Shown here: one piece after another, positions 19,594-28,034 of the stretch | Layout of the letters: each line of letters starts with the position of its first letter | Position numbering within the stretch: position 1 is the stretch's first letter | Assembly (NCBI GenBank): GCA_024233115.1 | Contig: JACKQB010000002.1 | Span: forward strand, 434,001 to 498,000 | Length of the DNA: 64,000 nt | Direction: 5' to 3' | Source of the DNA: Akkermansiaceae bacterium | Lineage (GTDB): Bacteria > Verrucomicrobiota > Verrucomicrobiia > Verrucomicrobiales > Akkermansiaceae | The notes under the pieces: model-generated | The model's database searches: none | Told to the model about the DNA's origin: nothing | What the model saw: only the letters and a program-made list of their open reading frames with translations | Program-made: the position numbers and the translations under genes

Positions 19594-20886
19594 ATGATGA
19601 ATCGCCGATCTTTCATTAAGAAAAACACCACCCTGCTTGCAGGTGCCGCCGTAGCCAGCGTCCTCCCTCTCACAGCCAGTGCCAACACGAGCGCCAGAAA
19701 GGGATTTGTTAGAATCGGCGTTGTCGGAACAGGAAACCGTGCACGTGGACTGATGAACCATCTTTTGTCGATTCGCGGCGTGGAAATACCCGCAGTTTGC
19801 GACATCAACCCAGCGGCTCTTGCTGCAGCGCAACACATCGTCGTCAAGCACGGCCAACCCAAACCCGAGGGATACGCCGGCCCCATCGACTACAAAAAAC
19901 TCATGGACCGCGATGATCTGGACGCCGTAGTCATCGGCAGCCCGTGGGATCTTCATACCCCGATGTCGGTCTACGCCATGAAGGCTGGGAAAATCGTCGG
20001 CTGCGAGGTGCCCATTGCTTACACTCTCGAAGAATGTTGGGAGCTGATCAAAACCCACGAACAGACCGGCGTGCAGTGCATGATGTTAGAAAACTGGAGT
20101 TTCCGCCCCGATAACCTGGCGGTGTTGAACATGATACGCAAAGGCAGCTTCGGCACCATGACCCACGCCCATTGCGCATACTCGCACAACTGTATCAACC
20201 ATTGGTATTTTGATCCCAAGACGGGTAACGACCGCTGGGGTGCCAGGTTTTTGATTGAACACAATCGCGCCCAGTATCCCACCCACCAGCAAGGCCCGGT
20301 CATCAGCTGGATGGATATCAACTGTGGTGATTATTACGACACCCTTACATCAACCGCGACAGGCTGTTTCAGTATCAACGAGTACTTTAAACGCCACTTT
20401 CCCAATCACCCTAACGGCGACCGGAAATACGCCCAGGGCGACATCGTCACCACGGTGGTCAGGACAAAGAATGGGAAAAGCATCGTCATCAACTACGACA
20501 TGCAATCCCCCCGCCCCTACGACAATCGATGGGAAGTGCAGGGAACCCGTGGCATCTACAATGAGCAACGCAATGCCGTCTCCATGGAGAAAAACAGACG
20601 GCAGCAAGACTGGGAGCCGTTCCCGCCTCATCAGAAAGCAAATCAGCATCCGTGGGCAGCAGCCGCATCCGGAGGTCATGGTGGTGCCGATGGCCTGATG
20701 CTCACCCAGTTTGTGAAAGCGATCCGTGAGAAGAAACGCCTGCCACTCAGCCTTTACGATGGAGTGCTGATGTCATCGATCGGACCACTTTCCGAAGCAT
20801 CCATTGCCGACGGCAGCAAGGTCATCCAGGTCCCCGATTTTACCAGTGGAAAATGGAAAACCAACAAACCCTATTTCGGATTATAA
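19594..20886 (+). CDS. Secreted Gfo/Idh/MocA-type protein, GH109-like
   Basis: About 430 residues from ATG at 19594; an in-frame TTG at 19570 is less likely. A twin-arginine signal (NRRSFIKK plus hydrophobic stretch) precedes the NAD-binding motif GVVGTGNRARG. The segment QYPTHQQGPVISWMDINCGD is close to the conserved YPTHxxGP region of GH109 alpha-N-acetylgalactosaminidases, which hydrolyse glycosides through an NAD-dependent redox step. Mucin- or algal-glycan-degrading Verrucomicrobiota carry many such genes. It converges with a DUF1080 gene 11 bases away. GH109 membership is probable; the exact substrate is not known. Confidence 0.85.
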   Translation: MMNRRSFIKKNTTLLAGAAVASVLPLTASANTSARKGFVRIGVVGTGNRARGLMNHLLSIRGVEIPAVCDINPAALAAAQHIVVKHGQPKPEGYAGPIDYKKLMDRDDLDAVVIGSPWDLHTPMSVYAMKAGKIVGCEVPIAYTLEECWELIKTHEQTGVQCMMLENWSFRPDNLAVLNMIRKGSFGTMTHAHCAYSHNCINHWYFDPKTGNDRWGARFLIEHNRAQYPTHQQGPVISWMDINCGDYYDTLTSTATGCFSINEYFKRHFPNHPNGDRKYAQGDIVTTVVRTKNGKSIVINYDMQSPRPYDNRWEVQGTRGIYNEQRNAVSMEKNRRQQDWEPFPPHQKANQHPWAAAASGGHGGADGLMLTQFVKAIREKKRLPLSLYDGVLMSSIGPLSEASIADGSKVIQVPDFTSGKWKTNKPYFGL

Positions 20887-20897
20887 AGACAGGATAA

Positions 20898-21695
20898 TCA
20901 CTTCCCCTCCTTGATCCAGATGTTGCGGAACTCGATGGGATCATTGTGCCACTGGAGGCGGATGGGTGCCTTGGCTGGGTGCGTGGGTGGATACTTGGCA
21001 ACCTTTTTGTGCAGGGTCGGCCCGTGGATCTGTTGCTGGTCGTGCACTTTCACACCATTGTGGACGACGGTGACGTAGGCGGGTTTCTCAAGGCCTTTTT
21101 CACCATACACGGGAGCTTTGAAAATGATGTCGTAACTCTGCCACTCACCTTGAGGGGTGGATGCGTTTACTTTCGGTGGTGTCTGACCGTATATGGCTGC
21201 GGCCTGCCCGTCGGCATAAGTCACATTGGTATGACTTTCCTGCACCTGGATTTCATAGCGGTCCATCAGGAAAATACCGCTGTTGCCGCCCTTCTGGCCG
21301 TCGATTTTCCGGCCTGCGGGGATGCGCCACTCGACGTGTAAAAAACAATCGCCAAATGCCTGCTTCGTCCGGATATCGCCTGATGCCTTGGGTTTCGGAT
21401 GCGGACTGGCAATCATCACACCATCCTTGACGGTCCACGCCCTGGTGAAGGCTGCGGTGTCCTTGCCGTCAAACAAAACAATCGCACCCGCTGGCGCTTT
21501 GGTGCACACCGCCCCCTTCGATGTCACCTTTTCAGGATGGGGCCGGCTCATCTGGTGGACGGTGTAGTCGCTCCAGGGTTGTTTCGGTGTGTGATATTCC
21601 TCTTGCGGAGGCTCGGCACAGGCGGCACCGGTGCAAATGATGATACCTGCGGAAACAAGCCCCAATGACAGAAAAGTGCGGGATGGTTGACTCAT
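20898..21695 (-). CDS. Secreted DUF1080 (3-keto-disaccharide hydrolase-like) protein
   Basis: 265 residues from ATG at 21695, which has GGAG about 10 bases upstream; the ATG at 21704 sits only one base from that site. Signal peptide with an ACA cleavage-type end (about 29). DUF1080 landmarks: LFDGKDTAAFTRAW, GDCFLHVEWRIP, GNSGIFLMDRYEIQV and LQWHNDPIEFRNIWIK. DUF1080 is a concanavalin-like fold; some members hydrolyse 3-keto-glycosides. Convergent with the GH109-like oxidoreductase-fold gene, fitting a carbohydrate role. Confidence 0.9.
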   Translation of the reverse strand: MSQPSRTFLSLGLVSAGIIICTGAACAEPPQEEYHTPKQPWSDYTVHQMSRPHPEKVTSKGAVCTKAPAGAIVLFDGKDTAAFTRAWTVKDGVMIASPHPKPKASGDIRTKQAFGDCFLHVEWRIPAGRKIDGQKGGNSGIFLMDRYEIQVQESHTNVTYADGQAAAIYGQTPPKVNASTPQGEWQSYDIIFKAPVYGEKGLEKPAYVTVVHNGVKVHDQQQIHGPTLHKKVAKYPPTHPAKAPIRLQWHNDPIEFRNIWIKEGK

Positions 21696-21768
21696 AGGAT
21701 ACATACTCCACCAGCGGGAGCAGTTTGTCAGGAAAAAAGACCACGGCCTTGCAACCGCCCTCTCAGCC

Positions 21769-23760
21769 CTACCCTCTGCGGAAACCCGCCCTGAGTTCGG
21801 CGATGCTGGTGGCCTTGAGCATCAGCACCAGGACGGCATAACCGGATGCACCAAGCCCCACAAGCAAGCCGAGGGCAATGCATTGTTTGCCGAAGCCCCC
21901 CTCAAACCACGACCCCAGCACTTGGTACCCGGTCCAGACGAGGACTCCCATGGCCACACTCGCGATACACATACGCAGTGACTTGCTCCAGAATTCCTTG
22001 CCCGGATGAACCAGGCCTTTGAGGCCGCGTGCCAGTAGCGCGACGTTGACCCACGCTGCAATCGTGGTGCCGATCGCAATTCCGACGTGACCCAGCTGTT
22101 GGAAAAGGACCAGACTGACAACGATGTTCACCAGCACGGTAATGCCCGCCATCATCATCGGGGCGCGGGTATTCTCACGGGCAAAATATCCAGGTTGCAG
22201 GACTTTGACTAACACATAGCCAGGCAGTCCCAATGCAAACCCGCGCAGCGCCATCCCTGTTTGATACGCGTCATCGGCAGTAAATTCACCCCGTCGGAAA
22301 AGAACCGAGATGATAGCCTCCGGCATCACTAACATCGCGACGGCGGCAGGAAGCGTGATCAGCAGACCCAGTTCCATGCCTCGCATCATGCTGTCGGATG
22401 CCCCCTTGGCATCATCACGCCTGAGAAGCCGGGTCACCTCCGGTAAAAGCACCACGCCGAGGGCGATCCCGATCATCCCCAGCGGCAGCTGATAGACCCG
22501 GTCCGAGTAGTATAACCAGGATATCGCCCCCTGCTTGAACGAGGCAATGATACCGCCGACGAGAAGGTTGATTTGCTGGATACCGGCGGCAAGCACTCCC
22601 GGCCCCATCAGCAGGAACAGCTTTTTGATCGAGCCGTCGATCACCGGCTTCTGGAGACGGACATGGTAGCCGTTTCTCCGGCAAGCTCCGTAGAGCATCA
22701 TAAACTGGAGCAATCCCGCGACGGCCACACACCAGGCAAGCACATGGGCGGGAACCTCGGAATGCATCATTTTGATAAAAACACCGAGTCCAACAAGAAA
22801 GACCACGTTGAGTAAAATGGGAGCCGCAGCCGGTACACCAAAGATCTTGAATGTGTTTAACACCCCGCTCAGTTGCGCCACAAGTGCCATGAACAGGAGG
22901 TAACAGAATGTGATCTGGGACAGCCTGACCGTCAGGCCAAAGGTGTCGGGGTGGTTCCGGTAGATTTTCAGCGTGGCCTCCCGGATCTCGTTGTGGGGTA
23001 TGCGTACAAGATCACCTTCGAACCATCCATAGTTGTGCCCTATCGGCAGCCTGATGCGGGCCGTTCCGTCACCGGTAATGACCCAGCCACCATCGCTCCC
23101 GCCCAAATGCTCAACCGCTGCGTTGGGTTCCCTCTGCTCCTTTTCCGACTTCTTCGTTTCCTGCTCTCTGTAGGCTTCAGCAACCTGGGTCACAGAAGCA
23201 CTGGCGCCACGCTCGCCCGCGCCGATGAACCTGGGAAATACGAGAGGTTTTTCCTCAATGAATGACAGGTTTTCCAAGCGGTAATGGTTTTTCAAATCAC
23301 CGGCCTGCCCTTCAGGAACGGTTAGATAGACGTCGCGCATCCCGTCAATCCTGACTGAAAAGCTTTCATCAGCGGGTTTTCCATCCGACTGAACAGGCAG
23401 TTCCACCTTCGCCTTGAACCCCGGCACCACGGCGCTCATGATCCAGTGCATACACGGGATCGCAACAATGGTCAGCGCCACAAGGATCACCAGCAGGGTC
23501 GAAAACGCATTCGAGGCAAACTTCATCGCCTCCTTTTCACCATCCTTTTCCAGTCGACGACCAAACATCGGCACAAAGGCGGCATTAAACGCCCCCTCGC
23601 CAAAGATACGGCGGAACAGGTTGGGAAACCGGAATGCCGAGAAAAAGGCATCACCCAACAGGCCGGACCCCAGATATCTCGCAATCAGGATGTCCCGCAA
23701 AAAACCCAATACACGACTGATCGCCGTGAAGCCGGATACTTGCATGAGGGAACGGAGCAT
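21769..23760 (-). CDS. murJ: Lipid II flippase MurJ with a large extra domain
   Basis: 663 residues, well above the roughly 510-530 usual for MurJ. The N-terminus (GFTAISRVLGFLRDILIARYLG, GEGAFNAAFVPMF) and the many helices through the C-terminus are typical. Between helix 3 (ending ...VVPGF, about 114) and helix 4 (starting FGLTVRLSQITF, about 274) lies about 150 extra hydrophilic residues (117-268), including a charged tract EQETKKSEKEQREPN. By MurJ topology this loop faces the periplasm. MurJ flips lipid II for peptidoglycan synthesis. The helix core looks intact, so function is probably retained. Confidence 0.93.
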   Translation of the reverse strand: MLRSLMQVSGFTAISRVLGFLRDILIARYLGSGLLGDAFFSAFRFPNLFRRIFGEGAFNAAFVPMFGRRLEKDGEKEAMKFASNAFSTLLVILVALTIVAIPCMHWIMSAVVPGFKAKVELPVQSDGKPADESFSVRIDGMRDVYLTVPEGQAGDLKNHYRLENLSFIEEKPLVFPRFIGAGERGASASVTQVAEAYREQETKKSEKEQREPNAAVEHLGGSDGGWVITGDGTARIRLPIGHNYGWFEGDLVRIPHNEIREATLKIYRNHPDTFGLTVRLSQITFCYLLFMALVAQLSGVLNTFKIFGVPAAAPILLNVVFLVGLGVFIKMMHSEVPAHVLAWCVAVAGLLQFMMLYGACRRNGYHVRLQKPVIDGSIKKLFLLMGPGVLAAGIQQINLLVGGIIASFKQGAISWLYYSDRVYQLPLGMIGIALGVVLLPEVTRLLRRDDAKGASDSMMRGMELGLLITLPAAVAMLVMPEAIISVLFRRGEFTADDAYQTGMALRGFALGLPGYVLVKVLQPGYFARENTRAPMMMAGITVLVNIVVSLVLFQQLGHVGIAIGTTIAAWVNVALLARGLKGLVHPGKEFWSKSLRMCIASVAMGVLVWTGYQVLGSWFEGGFGKQCIALGLLVGLGASGYAVLVLMLKATSIAELRAGFRRG

Positions 23761-23923
23761 AGGTTTGGAGTTTTCAGTTATTGGTTATCTGTTATTAGAG
23801 AAGTAGAGAAGCTGCCGCTGGATCGGCCGGAATAAAAAATCCCCCGGATATTCAGCATTTTCAGCGGTTTGAAATCGTTTCATCAGTCAGGCAATTTCCG
23901 TGTCTTCAGTGTGTTTCCGTGGT

Positions 23924-24955
23924 TTACCTCACACTGGCTCGGCGGAGTTTGTCCATGATGGCGACGCCGAGGCCGGTTTCAGAGACGGGTTCGGCGATGA
24001 TTTCATCCACACCACTTTCGTCGAGTGTGCGGAGGACAAAAAAGAAGCGCACGGCGGCCTCGGCGAGCTTGCCATTCCCGGGGGAGAGCTGCTCGACCGT
24101 TGTCCAGTCGTGACCATTGATAAAACCCGCCTTCTCAGACCCGCAGTAGCTGAGCAGGCCGTATTTTTTTCCTGCCTCGGGTTGAAAATCCTCGATCCTG
24201 CGGAGCAATCGGAGCGGGGTGACGGGCGCGTAGTGACTGGCGAGCTGCCCCGGAGCCTCGGGTGCTTCGTTGGACCGATTGCTCTTGGCTCGCTCCACCT
24301 TGCCAAAACGTTGCAACATCTCCTTGGTGACAGGACCGGCTCGCAGCATGTGCAGGACAGGACGTTTCCCTCCCGCCTCGGGGCGGATGATGGTGCTTTC
24401 CAATCCTTCGCGGCAAGCACCCCCGTCGACGATCACAGGAATACGCCCCGACAACTCTTTGGCCACGGCACTGGCTGAGGTCGGGCTGATCCTGCCGAAA
24501 CGGTTGGCGCTCGGCGCGGCGACCGGTTTTCCCAGTTTACGAATCACCGCCTTCATGATCGGGTGGGCGCTCATACGCACCGCGACCGTTGGCAGGCCAC
24601 TGGTCACGATGTCGGGGACACATTGCTTTTTCGGCAAGACAAGCGTCAGCGGCCCCGGCCAGTGCGCCTTCATCAGTTTCGCGACAAGCTCTTTGAGCTC
24701 CACGGGTACATCGGCTATCTCATCCACCTGTTCAAAGGTCCCCACATGCACAATCAGGGGGTCAAACGCTGGCCGTTCCTTCGCCGCAAACACCTTGGCC
24801 ACGGCATCCGCATTCAAGGCATCGGCACCTAGTCCGTAAACGGTTTCAGTTGGCAAGGCCACCACCTCACCCGACTCTAACAAATCGGCAATTTCCTGGA
24901 CGATCCTATTTTGCTCCGTCGGATCGGAGGCATCAATGATACGTGTTTCGCTCAC
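23924..24955 (-). CDS. Threonylcarbamoyl-AMP synthase (Sua5/TsaC type)
   Basis: 343 residues: N-terminal YrdC/Sua5 catalytic domain (VVALPTETVYGLGADALN, KERPAFDPLIVHV) and a C-terminal Sua5 extension reached through a linker rich in Asn, Glu and Ala (SNEAPEAPGQLASHYAPVTPLRLL). It makes threonylcarbamoyl-AMP from threonine, bicarbonate and ATP for the t6A modification of ANN-decoding tRNAs. The two-domain form identifies it as Sua5-like rather than the short TsaC. Confidence 0.94.
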   Translation of the reverse strand: MSETRIIDASDPTEQNRIVQEIADLLESGEVVALPTETVYGLGADALNADAVAKVFAAKERPAFDPLIVHVGTFEQVDEIADVPVELKELVAKLMKAHWPGPLTLVLPKKQCVPDIVTSGLPTVAVRMSAHPIMKAVIRKLGKPVAAPSANRFGRISPTSASAVAKELSGRIPVIVDGGACREGLESTIIRPEAGGKRPVLHMLRAGPVTKEMLQRFGKVERAKSNRSNEAPEAPGQLASHYAPVTPLRLLRRIEDFQPEAGKKYGLLSYCGSEKAGFINGHDWTTVEQLSPGNGKLAEAAVRFFFVLRTLDESGVDEIIAEPVSETGLGVAIMDKLRRASVR

Positions 24956-25032
24956 GCCCAGTGAGGTAGCTTATTTAATCCGATAATAGAAGCTTAATAC
25001 GCTGACTTCCGGACATACTTGAAACAAACAGC

Positions 25033-25142
25033 CGCTGTGTCCCCCAGGCGGTGACACCGCTGGTGTAGCACGGTGCTAGGGAGAGCAAGAATCACAACCT
25101 CATCCTCATCGGCCAGCCCGCCCTCAACACCACACTCCAGCT
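25033..25142 (+). repeat. Left arm of 110-base inverted repeat
   Basis: Matches the reverse complement of 27885-27994 with 6 mismatches and no gaps. It contains the beginning of the surviving ExeA fragment (LILIGQPALNTT). Confidence 0.9.
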
Positions 25143-25497
25143 CCGAATCAACCATGACATCAAGAGCCGCATCACCTACTCCGCCAACCTTGAGCAACTC
25201 ACCGCCGCACACCTCACCGAATACATCCACAGCCAGCTTGACCGCGCAGGACTCCCGCACACCACCTTCACAGAAGCCGCCACCAACCTCATCACACGCT
25301 GTGCGGAAGGCACACTCAGGGCGGTCAAAAACCTCTGCATCGGCTCCCTGATCGAGGCCGTGCGCGACCAGACCAAAACCGTCGACATCAAGCACGTCAA
25401 CGCCGTCCTGCTCCAGCCCCACTGGCGTCACAACCAGCAGGCAGAACCCACCGAGCCCGTACTCATACCGGCAGCAAACCTGCCACCCAAACCATGA
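25069..25497 (+). pseudogene. C-terminal fragment of ExeA/GspA-type AAA ATPase (transposition partner)
   Basis: An open frame without start codon, closed upstream by TAG at 25066. The translation contains NHNLILIGQPALNTTL, ITYSANLEQLTAAHLTEYI and GTLRAVKNLCIGSLIEAV, matching the second half of ExeA-like ATPases that accompany DDE transposases in insertion sequences (the usual form reads LILIGQPEL...). The N-terminal half with the Walker motifs is missing. About 143 codons remain. A second, shorter inverted copy lies at 27885-27994. Confidence 0.8.
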
Positions 25498-25594
25498 CCC
25501 ATTTCGGTAAAACAGAAGCAGGCTCTGCCGGGGGGCAACCTGCCGAGGGATAACCGGACCCGGTGCGACAGATAACGTCGCAACCAAAAACAAC

Positions 25595-25625
25595 AAGGGC
25601 GTGTCTGCACACCAGGCACGCCCTT
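25595..25625. repeat. Hairpin after the ExeA fragment
   Basis: AAGGGCGTG (25595-25603) and CACGCCCTT (25617-25625) are perfect 9-base complements with a 13-base loop, about 100 bases after the fragment's stop. On the minus strand a mild T-rich run follows. Possibly the terminator of the lost element. Confidence 0.5.
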
Positions 25626-25792
25626 CTGCGTCGGGAAAAACGATTATCTAGAGCATCGGGCATGCCTCATAAAACCCCACCAAAAACCTCCGCACACCAT
25701 ACAACGCAATTCCTCCCGCATCGTAATACACCCAGCCAAGTACGATCCCCATGGTGACAAAAACCGACGAAAGCATGGAAATCTAGCAGAAA

Positions 25793-25810
25793 TCACCCGA
25801 TGTCAATTTG
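25793..25810 (+). repeat. End-motif of the decayed transposon, left side
   Basis: TCACCCGATGTCAATTTG differs at one base from the reverse complement of 27663-27680. Related weaker copies follow within the next 35 bases (ACTATAATTTGGCAATG) and, on the other side, at about 27700-27722 and 27632-27652. Arrays of related 15-20-base sites at the ends are typical of transposase-binding sites. Confidence 0.6.
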
Positions 25811-25988
25811 GCAAAACTATACGACTATAATTTGGCAATGTACAATGGAGCGTGCCGCAGCGGTTTTCTCCCTTGCTCCTGGCTGGGGTTTTTGCTGCGC
25901 CAGCGTGGGAGGGTTGCATTTCCTAGCAACACCATCTAACATTATCGCTATACGCCTTATCTCTGCCTGACCCCTTTCTTAATAACTC

Positions 25989-26018
25989 AAATCCACAATC
26001 CACGGCCTGACCCCTCTC
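25989..26018 (+). repeat. REP-like 30-base inverted repeat, left
   Basis: Contains CACGGCCTGACCCC. Its exact reverse complement lies at 27445-27474 on the other side of the insertion sequence. Sequences with GGGGTCAGGCC are often seen near REP-associated transposases in other bacteria; no such gene is present here. Confidence 0.75.
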
Positions 26019-26040
26019 TGACCCCTCTCTGACCCCTCTC
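26008..26040 (+). repeat. 11-base tandem repeat, three copies
   Basis: Three perfect copies of TGACCCCTCTC in a row, immediately after the REP-like repeat and 11 bases before the left end of the insertion sequence. Confidence 0.9.
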
Positions 26041-26051
26041 TTACCTAACAG

Positions 26052-27433
26052 CACTAGTGTCCAAAATAAGGGTTTGAAAGAGTCTCCTTGAAGGGTTGTA
26101 ATTGGGTTGATGAAAACTAACTACATAACCCTAGCAAGGAGACTGACATGAGAATAGCCACATCGAGTTTGTTCAGCCAGCTTCTTTCCTGCCTTGATCG
26201 AAATTTTTTTGCACGGGCGGTCCGGGAAACAAACAGCGAGTGCAGGAGCAAGGGTTTCTCTAGCTGGGATCACATGGTGTCCATGCTGTTCTGCCAGATG
26301 GCCCAGGCAAAGAGTCTGCGCGAAATAGACTCAGGCCTGCGTAGCTGCGAGGGCAAGCTCCAGCACCTTGGCATGGCCAAAGCCCCGAGCCGCTCCACGC
26401 TTTCATATGCCAACGCCAAACGTCCGGCGGAACTTTTTGAGAAGGTGTTCTACAAGGTGCTCGGGACAGCCGGTTCGCATGCCCCAGGCAAAAAATTCAG
26501 ATTCAAAAGCAAGCTCTACTCACTGGACAGCTCGGTGATCGAACTCTGTGCGAGCACGTTTGACTGGGCGAAGTTCAGAGCCAACAAGGGCGCGGCCAAA
26601 CTCCACCTTCTTCTCGATCACGACGGCCTGCTGCCGTGTTACGCACACATCAGCGACGGCAAGACCGCTGATGTCACCGTGGCCCGGCAACTCAAGCTCC
26701 CCAAGGGTTCCCTGCTTGTCATGGACCGTGGATACACCGACTACCATCTCTATGAACGCTGGTCAGCGGAGGGGGTGGGCTTTGTCACCCGCCTCAAGAA
26801 AAACGCAGACTGGTGGACACTTGAGAAGCGGCCTGTGAATAAGCTCGGCAAAGTTCTCAGCGACAGCGTGGGCTGTTTCAACTTGTTCCAGGCCGGACGC
26901 AAAATCAAGGGACGCTATCGGCGCATTGTCATCTGGCTGGAGGACAAACAGAAGAAAATGACCCTGCTCACAAACCGTCTCGACCTGTCAGCCGAAACCA
27001 TCGCCGAGATATACCGCCAAAGGTGGCAGATCGAGCTGTTTTTCAAAGCGATCAAACAAAACCTGCGGATAAAGACCTTTGTGGGAACATCTGCAAACGC
27101 TGTGAAAATCCAGATTTGGACAGCACTCATCACCATGCTCCTGCTCAAGCTGCTGCAGTTCCGCAGCAGGATAGGCTGGTCGCTTTCAAACCTGGTGGCC
27201 CTGCTGCGCTGGAACCTCTTTACCCACAGGCATCTCTGGTCATGGATCGATGATCCGTTTGAATTGTCGTCACATCCGCCTCCCGGGCAGTATATCCAGT
27301 GCGAATTGGACAGCATCACAGGACGATGAAACCAAACCACCCGGCAACTCCCCGAAAAAATAGATTCTCAACGCGCTAAACACCTGAAATCAACAACTCA
27401 AAACCCTAACATTATCTGTTTTGGACAGTAGTG
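26052..27433 (+). mobile_element. IS4-family insertion sequence
   Basis: About 1.38 kb with one intact transposase. Ends are inverted: left CACTAGTGTCCAAAA (26052-26066), right, read inward on the minus strand, CACTACTGTCCAAAA (27433-27419), one mismatch. No target-site duplication is visible directly outside (ACAG on the left, TCAC on the right), which fits later rearrangement of the flanks, themselves inverted relative to each other. Confidence 0.82.
26148..27329 (+). CDS. IS4-family transposase
   Basis: 393 residues, apparently full length. An N-terminal DUF4372-type domain (SLFSQLLSCLDRNFFARAV) is followed by a DDE nuclease: LYSLDSSVIEL (first D), LLVMDRGYTDY (second D), and IYRQRWQIELFFKAIKQNL carrying the Y-x2-R-x3-E-x6-K signature with the catalytic E. 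AAGGAG-like AGGAGAC lies 7 bases before the ATG. No frameshift or stop is seen, so it may still be active. Confidence 0.93.
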   Translation: MRIATSSLFSQLLSCLDRNFFARAVRETNSECRSKGFSSWDHMVSMLFCQMAQAKSLREIDSGLRSCEGKLQHLGMAKAPSRSTLSYANAKRPAELFEKVFYKVLGTAGSHAPGKKFRFKSKLYSLDSSVIELCASTFDWAKFRANKGAAKLHLLLDHDGLLPCYAHISDGKTADVTVARQLKLPKGSLLVMDRGYTDYHLYERWSAEGVGFVTRLKKNADWWTLEKRPVNKLGKVLSDSVGCFNLFQAGRKIKGRYRRIVIWLEDKQKKMTLLTNRLDLSAETIAEIYRQRWQIELFFKAIKQNLRIKTFVGTSANAVKIQIWTALITMLLLKLLQFRSRIGWSLSNLVALLRWNLFTHRHLWSWIDDPFELSSHPPPGQYIQCELDSITGR

Positions 27434-27444
27434 TCACGCCTCCG

Positions 27445-27474
27445 GAGAGGGGTCAGGCCGTGGATTGTGGATTT
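27445..27474 (-). repeat. REP-like 30-base inverted repeat, right
   Basis: Exact reverse complement of 25989-26018, beginning 11 bases after the right end of the insertion sequence. Confidence 0.75.
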
Positions 27475-27631
27475 TACAATTGTTAGATTGGAATGTTAAC
27501 CTCCCAAATATCAACCTTCCCAACTCTAGAGTAAGCGGTCGGTGAAGAGCCCATAGGATGGGCTGGATGTTGAAGATGAAAGTGTGGTATGTGTAACACT
27601 TTCAATTTTTGCCGACGGTCGCTGTCAGTGT

Positions 27632-27722
27632 TAACGGCCGAATTCTCATCGTACTAGATTTTCAAATTGTCATCGGGTGACTTGTGTCAAGTTATAGCCA
27701 TGTTTCCACATTGTCATCGTAA
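27632..27722 (-). repeat. End-motif array of the decayed transposon, right side
   Basis: On the minus strand three related motifs occur in a row: CGATGACAATGTGGAAA (near 27722-27706), CCGATGACAATTTGAAAA (near 27680-27660) and CGATGAGAATTCGG (near 27652-27638). The middle one pairs with 25793-25810. Suggestive of repeated transposase-binding sites at an element end. Confidence 0.55.
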
Positions 27723-27884
27723 TTTATGGAGGCACGAACTGTGGAACATCTGGCCTGAGCGGTCGTAATTTTGTGACGGTGTGACACGGTTGGGGAGAGT
27801 TTTGTAATGGCGCGGTGTTTGGTAGGATTTTTTGAGGCATGCCGAGCCGCTCCGGATGTTGTGTCCGGTTTTTTGTTAGGACAC

Positions 27885-27994
27885 AGCTGGAGGGTGGTGT
27901 TCAGGGCGGGCTGGCCGATGAGGATGAGGTTGTGATTCTTGCTCTCCCTTGCACCGTGCTACACCAGCGGTGTCACCACCTGGAGAACACAGCG
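27885..27994 (-). repeat. Right arm of 110-base inverted repeat
   Basis: Reverse-complement copy of 25033-25142 (104 of 110). Beyond 27885 the similarity to the ExeA gene stops abruptly, showing an internal deletion in this copy; similarity to the left-arm flank resumes at 27844-27811 (around the shared GCATGCCTCA). Confidence 0.9.
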
Positions 27995-28034
27995 ACTGTT
28001 GTTTTTCCCGGCAGAGATTGTTTTTGGCGTGCGA

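Larger units (their letters stand above)
25033..27994. mobile_element. Decayed ExeA-ATPase transposon remnants inverted around an IS4-family element
   Basis: Several short segments occur on both sides of the central insertion sequence in opposite orientation and in mirrored order: 25033-25142 with 27885-27994 (6 differences in 110 bases), 25659-25692 with 27811-27844, 25793-25810 with 27663-27680 and 25989-26018 with 27445-27474 (30 of 30). The whole is an imperfect palindrome of about 3 kb. The left arm keeps the C-terminal part of an ExeA-type ATPase gene; the right arm keeps only its first 110 bases. No transposase for the ExeA element survives. It lies between sua5 and a cytochrome gene. 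Confidence 0.8.

Noticed and set aside
24994..25596. 200-codon minus-strand frame in the transposon remnant
   Set aside because: It is antisense to the recognisable ExeA-ATPase fragment and its translation (Val/Asp-rich, no motif) is a shadow of it.
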